Of a DNA stretch of 64,000 nt, positions 60,700 through 64,000 are shown piece by piece. Position 1 is the first letter of the stretch. Each line of letters starts with the position of its first letter. A program made the position numbers and the translations under genes. Source of the DNA: Prorocentrum cordatum (taxonomy: Eukaryota; Sar; Dinophyceae; Prorocentrales; Prorocentraceae); assembly GCA_963575745.1 (NCBI GenBank), contig CAUYUJ010014266.1, forward strand, positions 354,610-418,609. Direction: 5' to 3'. Under the pieces are notes generated by a model. It was not told where the DNA came from. It did not search any database and was given only the letters and a program-made list of their open reading frames with translations.

Positions 60700-61080
60700 A
60701 ACTACGGGATGCTCTATACTCATTTCAGCTGTCTGGTTATATTGCTTCCCAGGCGGCGGAGACTATGGGCTATGGGGGGAGCCTGGTAGTGCACGTACCC
60801 ACCTGCCCACCGCATGGGCGCATCAACGTCGTGTCAGTGGAAGCCCTCGGTGCTTGGTTATCTGACCTTGCTGAAGAATCAACCGCGTATCTAGAACATC
60901 AGGTGAAAAATGCTGAACCTTGTGCTGCCAAAGAACAAACCGTTTGCCATCACGTAACAACGAAGACCTATTCGACTTCTCATTCCTCGCGTGTCCTGAG
61001 AGGCTCAGGCATGGCGGCAGGAGTAATACTCATACCGCTGCGCTATAAGGCAGAGCCTTCAGAGTCTCCGCCCACCTCCC
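60700..61080 (+). CDS. Weak candidate coding segment
   Basis: The plus strand reads GYGGSLVVHVPTCPPHGRIN, VVSVEALGAWLSDLAEESTA and YLEHQVKNAEPCAAKEQTVC between two repeat tracts. It has protein-like composition but no defined start or end, and its frame comes out of the minisatellite. Confidence 0.2.
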
Positions 61081-61126
61081 TGCTCCCTCGAAGCTCCTCA
61101 CGCTCCCCGTCCGTCCTCCACGTCAG

Positions 61127-61240
61127 TCTCCTCCTCCTCCTCCTCCTCCTCCTCCTCCTCCTCCTCCTCCTCGTTCTCCTCCTCCTCCTCTTCCTCCTCC
61201 TCCTCCTCCTCCTCCTCCTCCTCCTCCTCCTCCTCCTCCC
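61127..61240. repeat. (CTC)n microsatellite
   Basis: CTC repeat with single TTC and CTG interruptions. Confidence 0.95.
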
Positions 61241-61254
61241 GTATCCTCCCCTCT

Positions 61255-61293
61255 GACGACGACTACAAGCACCGCCGTGACGACAACACCAAG

Positions 61294-61335
<42 letters not shown>

Positions 61336-61369
61336 AACGGCGGCCGCAGCGGCGGCGGCGACGACCATC

Positions 61370-61415
<46 letters not shown>

Positions 61416-61452
61416 CCGCCGCGACGACGACGACGACGACGACGACGACAGA
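61255..61452. repeat. (GAC)n array, left arm of inverted triplet repeat
   Basis: GAC triplets with GGC and GAT interruptions. Reverse complement of the (GTC)n array that starts 130 bases downstream. Confidence 0.9.
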
Positions 61453-61579
61453 GGCGGCTGCGGCGGCCACTGAGGTTCCTTCTCCGTGCTTTGGAGCGAG
61501 GCCTGGAGCCGCCGCTTCATGTCGTCCCCCAGGGAGGCCTCCGCGGCTTCGCCGAACACCGTCGTCGAGGCCGTTGGGG

Positions 61580-61935
<356 letters not shown>

Positions 61936-61999
61936 CTTGTCGTCGTCGCAGGGAGGGAGGGAGGGAGGGTCGTCGCGAAAGGGTGAATAAAAGATTTGG

Positions 62000-62399
62000 G
62001 GGAAATCGAGGATCGAGGATTGAAGTTTCTGGACGCTGTTGGCTCTTGGGGGGGGGGCCTCTGCGAGGACCCAGAGGCGTCTGTGGGGGTCCTCCAGTGA
62101 TGGAGACGAGTGGCCCGTCCCTGTCGGGCACGCCCTAACCCTGGTAAGCACAGACCCGGGTCGGCCAGGGCCCTATCAAGCCCAGCCGGTCACGGAGCAG
62201 CTCCAAACCAAACCTGGGCCAGCGGAGGGCGGAGAGGGGGGATCGGCCACACGTGTGGCTCCCAAACGCAGGCCAGGCAGAAGGCCCTGGCTGACCCCCG
62301 CCGGCGCCGAACCCCGTTGCGTGAGCCCCGTCCCTATAGGGGGGGGCTGGCTCCCGCTCTGGGAGCGCGGGACCCGCGCTGGCCGCGGGAGGACCGGCC
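62000..62399. other. Spacer without a recognised gene
   Basis: GC-rich DNA with G-runs at 62,050 and 62,340. Nothing recognised. Confidence 0.3.
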
Positions 62400-62760
62400 G
62401 TGGAGGGAGGGGAGGAGACGGGGGAGGAGGCGGGATGAAGGGAAGGAGGGAGGGGGCGGGCGGGGTGCGCAGAGAGGAGGCGAGAGGGAGAGGAGGAAGG
62501 ATAAGCGAACGGGGGGGGGAGGGAAAAGAAGGGAAGAGCAGACAGAAGGGGAAGGAGGGAGAGGAGGAGGAGGACGTGAGGACGAGGAGGAGGAAGAGGA
62601 GGATAATGAGGAGGAGGGGGAGTGTGAGGGGACGCACACCGGGGGGGAAGACAAGGAAAGGAGAGGAGGAGGAGGAGGAGGACGACGACGACGACGAGGA
62701 CGAGGACGGCGAGGAAAATGACAAGGACGAGGGGTGGGGGAATGAGTCGAAAACAAACAA
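62400..62760. repeat. GAG/GGA purine tract
   Basis: GGAGGA, GAGGAG and GACGAC repeats on the plus strand, the opposite orientation to most CTC tracts of the window. Confidence 0.85.
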
Positions 62761-62799
62761 GGGCAGAAAGCAGGAGGGCGAGGGGTGGGAGATGGGGAA

Positions 62800-63780
62800 A
62801 GCGTTCCTGCTTACACATCCTCTACCCAACTCTGCCACCGCACGCATTGCCCCACGCCCCAATCAAGCTCGGAATAATCTGCGTAGACACGTCTAGTGAG
62901 ATAGCTCATGCAAGGAGGCGCGCCAACAGAGGTGGGACGAAAGACATTAGTTGAGCAGCTCCTCCAGGGCTGGACCTACACGTTGTTTCGGTTTGTTAAC
63001 TTTGTTTCCCGTGCTGCTCTTTGCTTCCCTGTACCTCCCTGCCAAAGCGAAAAAACAAAACACAGCCGAAGTCCAGCAAAACAGCGAGCAGGTCCAGCCC
63101 TGGCTCGAGATGGCCCAGAATGGAAACCCTGAATCCAAAACAGGATTACGCCTCCTGGCCTTCCACCAACCTTGCGCCAGCCGGCCTTCCACAAGCTTCT
63201 GGCCCCCTACGCCGGCCCCATATGGCCGATTCCGCAAACCCTGAACTCAAAATCCACCGATCCAGTCGGCATGTGTGAGAGGCCCTTCGACGCGAGGCCA
63301 ACCCAACCCAAACTGAAATACGCCAGCCTCCTTTGAACCGTCGTCGTCGCAAGGGACGAACGATAGCGTAATTACGTCCAAGAGCCCATTCCCTTTGTCC
63401 CTGCCACGCCGGGGGGGGGTCCCTGCAGGGGGTCGGGGGGGTGGTCCCGTGGGGGTGGTCCCGGGAAAGGTCCTGGGGGGGTTCCCGGATCCTCCCAGGA
63501 GGGACCCGGGGGGTTGTGACCCCGCCCCCGCCGCTGGGTACTTTCCCTTCGCTTTGAGCCTGTTGTATTAGACTCAGGCAAGTTTACTTGCATGGCGTTT
63601 GCCCCCTACCCCCCCCTCTCGCTCCTCTTAGTCAAACGAAGGCCAGCGTGCAAACGCCTTTCGACTTGCGTGATTTCCGCACCTCAACGTCGTTTGCGGC
63701 TTGCTTCAGGTTCAGGCCCCCCCCCGTCCATGCAAGCAACTTGCTGCCTGGGTCTACAAAAAAAAACTGTTCTCGCCTCC
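62800..63780. other. Spacer without a recognised gene
   Basis: Ordinary DNA to 63,390, then GGGGGTGGTCCC-type repeats (63,410-63,500). Open frames here lack codon structure. Confidence 0.3.
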
Positions 63781-64000
63781 CGGCCCCTGCAGCCCCAGCC
63801 CCGGGCCACCCCTCGCGACCCTGGCCCCGGCCCTGGCCCTGGTTCCAGGGCCGGCCCCGGCCCTGGCCCCAGTCCCGCGCACCCTGGTCCCCGGCCCTGT
63901 GCCGCTGGCTCCGTTCCAGGGCCGGCCCCGGCCCTGGCCCCAGTCCCGGTCCCTGTCCCCAGCCCCAGCCCCGCCCCCGGACGCGGCCGCGGCCCCAGCC
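63781..64000. repeat. GGCCCTGGCCCC minisatellite
   Basis: Six- and twelve-base units of CCCCGG, CCCTGG and CCCAGC continuing to the end of the window. Confidence 0.85.

Noticed and set aside
59984-61256. Pro/Thr/Arg repeat protein with an N-terminal hydrophobic stretch.
   Set aside because: The 11-bp minisatellite opens all frames; the hydrophobic stretch is GTT-rich DNA without codon bias.

Overview
The window looks like nuclear DNA of a dinoflagellate. The coding segments have strongly GC-rich third positions and lie mostly on one strand. Long simple-sequence and satellite tracts separate them. Two large retroelements carry protein features that I associate with dinoflagellate elements. 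No bacterial-style operons, rRNA or convincing tRNA genes were seen. The assignment rests on these features alone; no marker gene is present.

Region 0-26 kb. The minus strand carries fragments of several unassigned host genes (about 0.2-2.5, 7.4-8.8, 16.4-18.6 and 19.9-25.7 kb). Their exons are short and the introns appear to be filled with CTC/GAG, poly-G and minisatellite sequence. Between them lie a GGC tract (2.85-3.3 kb), a 101-bp satellite with a built-in inverted repeat (3.5-6.3 kb), an 18-bp CTG-rich array (6.3-7.1 kb), a degenerate minisatellite (9.0-9.9 kb), a broken transposon-like gene (10.9-14.8 kb) and a GTGGGGACA-type minisatellite bounded by inverted repeats (18.7-19.7 kb).

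Region 26-33 kb. This is mostly repeats: a 77-bp satellite inside a tandem segmental duplication of about 2 kb, and CCCTATAG-type arrays.

Region 33-39.5 kb. A minus-strand retroelement of the tyrosine-recombinase (DIRS-like) kind. In its own direction it reads a small membrane protein ORF, an Ala/Pro-rich ORF1, then reverse transcriptase, RNase H, tyrosine recombinase and a cytosine-methyltransferase-like domain. Two opposite one-base shifts and two in-frame stops break it. Tandem 323-bp repeats sit at its 3' end.

Region 39.5-47.7 kb. Triplet-repeat blocks, an AT-rich patch, a decayed retroelement-like segment (42.1-44.8 kb) and G-rich repeats.

Region 47.7-56.9 kb. A complete Ty1/copia-type LTR retrotransposon on the plus strand. 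Its two 150-bp LTRs differ at one base. A tRNA-iMet-like primer site follows the 5' LTR, and one uninterrupted Gag-Pol ORF of 2,840 codons holds a CCHC knuckle, protease, methyltransferase-like domain, integrase, reverse transcriptase and RNase H. It sits inside a CTC microsatellite.

Region 57-64 kb. CTC, GTC and GAC blocks (one pair forms a large inverted repeat), an 11-bp minisatellite and GC-rich repeats, with little evidence of genes.

The most interesting signal is that the two unrelated retroelement classes here carry the same methyltransferase-like domain in different positions. The copia LTR also ends in a spliced-leader-like motif, and its leader contains a GC3-rich, host-like coding fragment.
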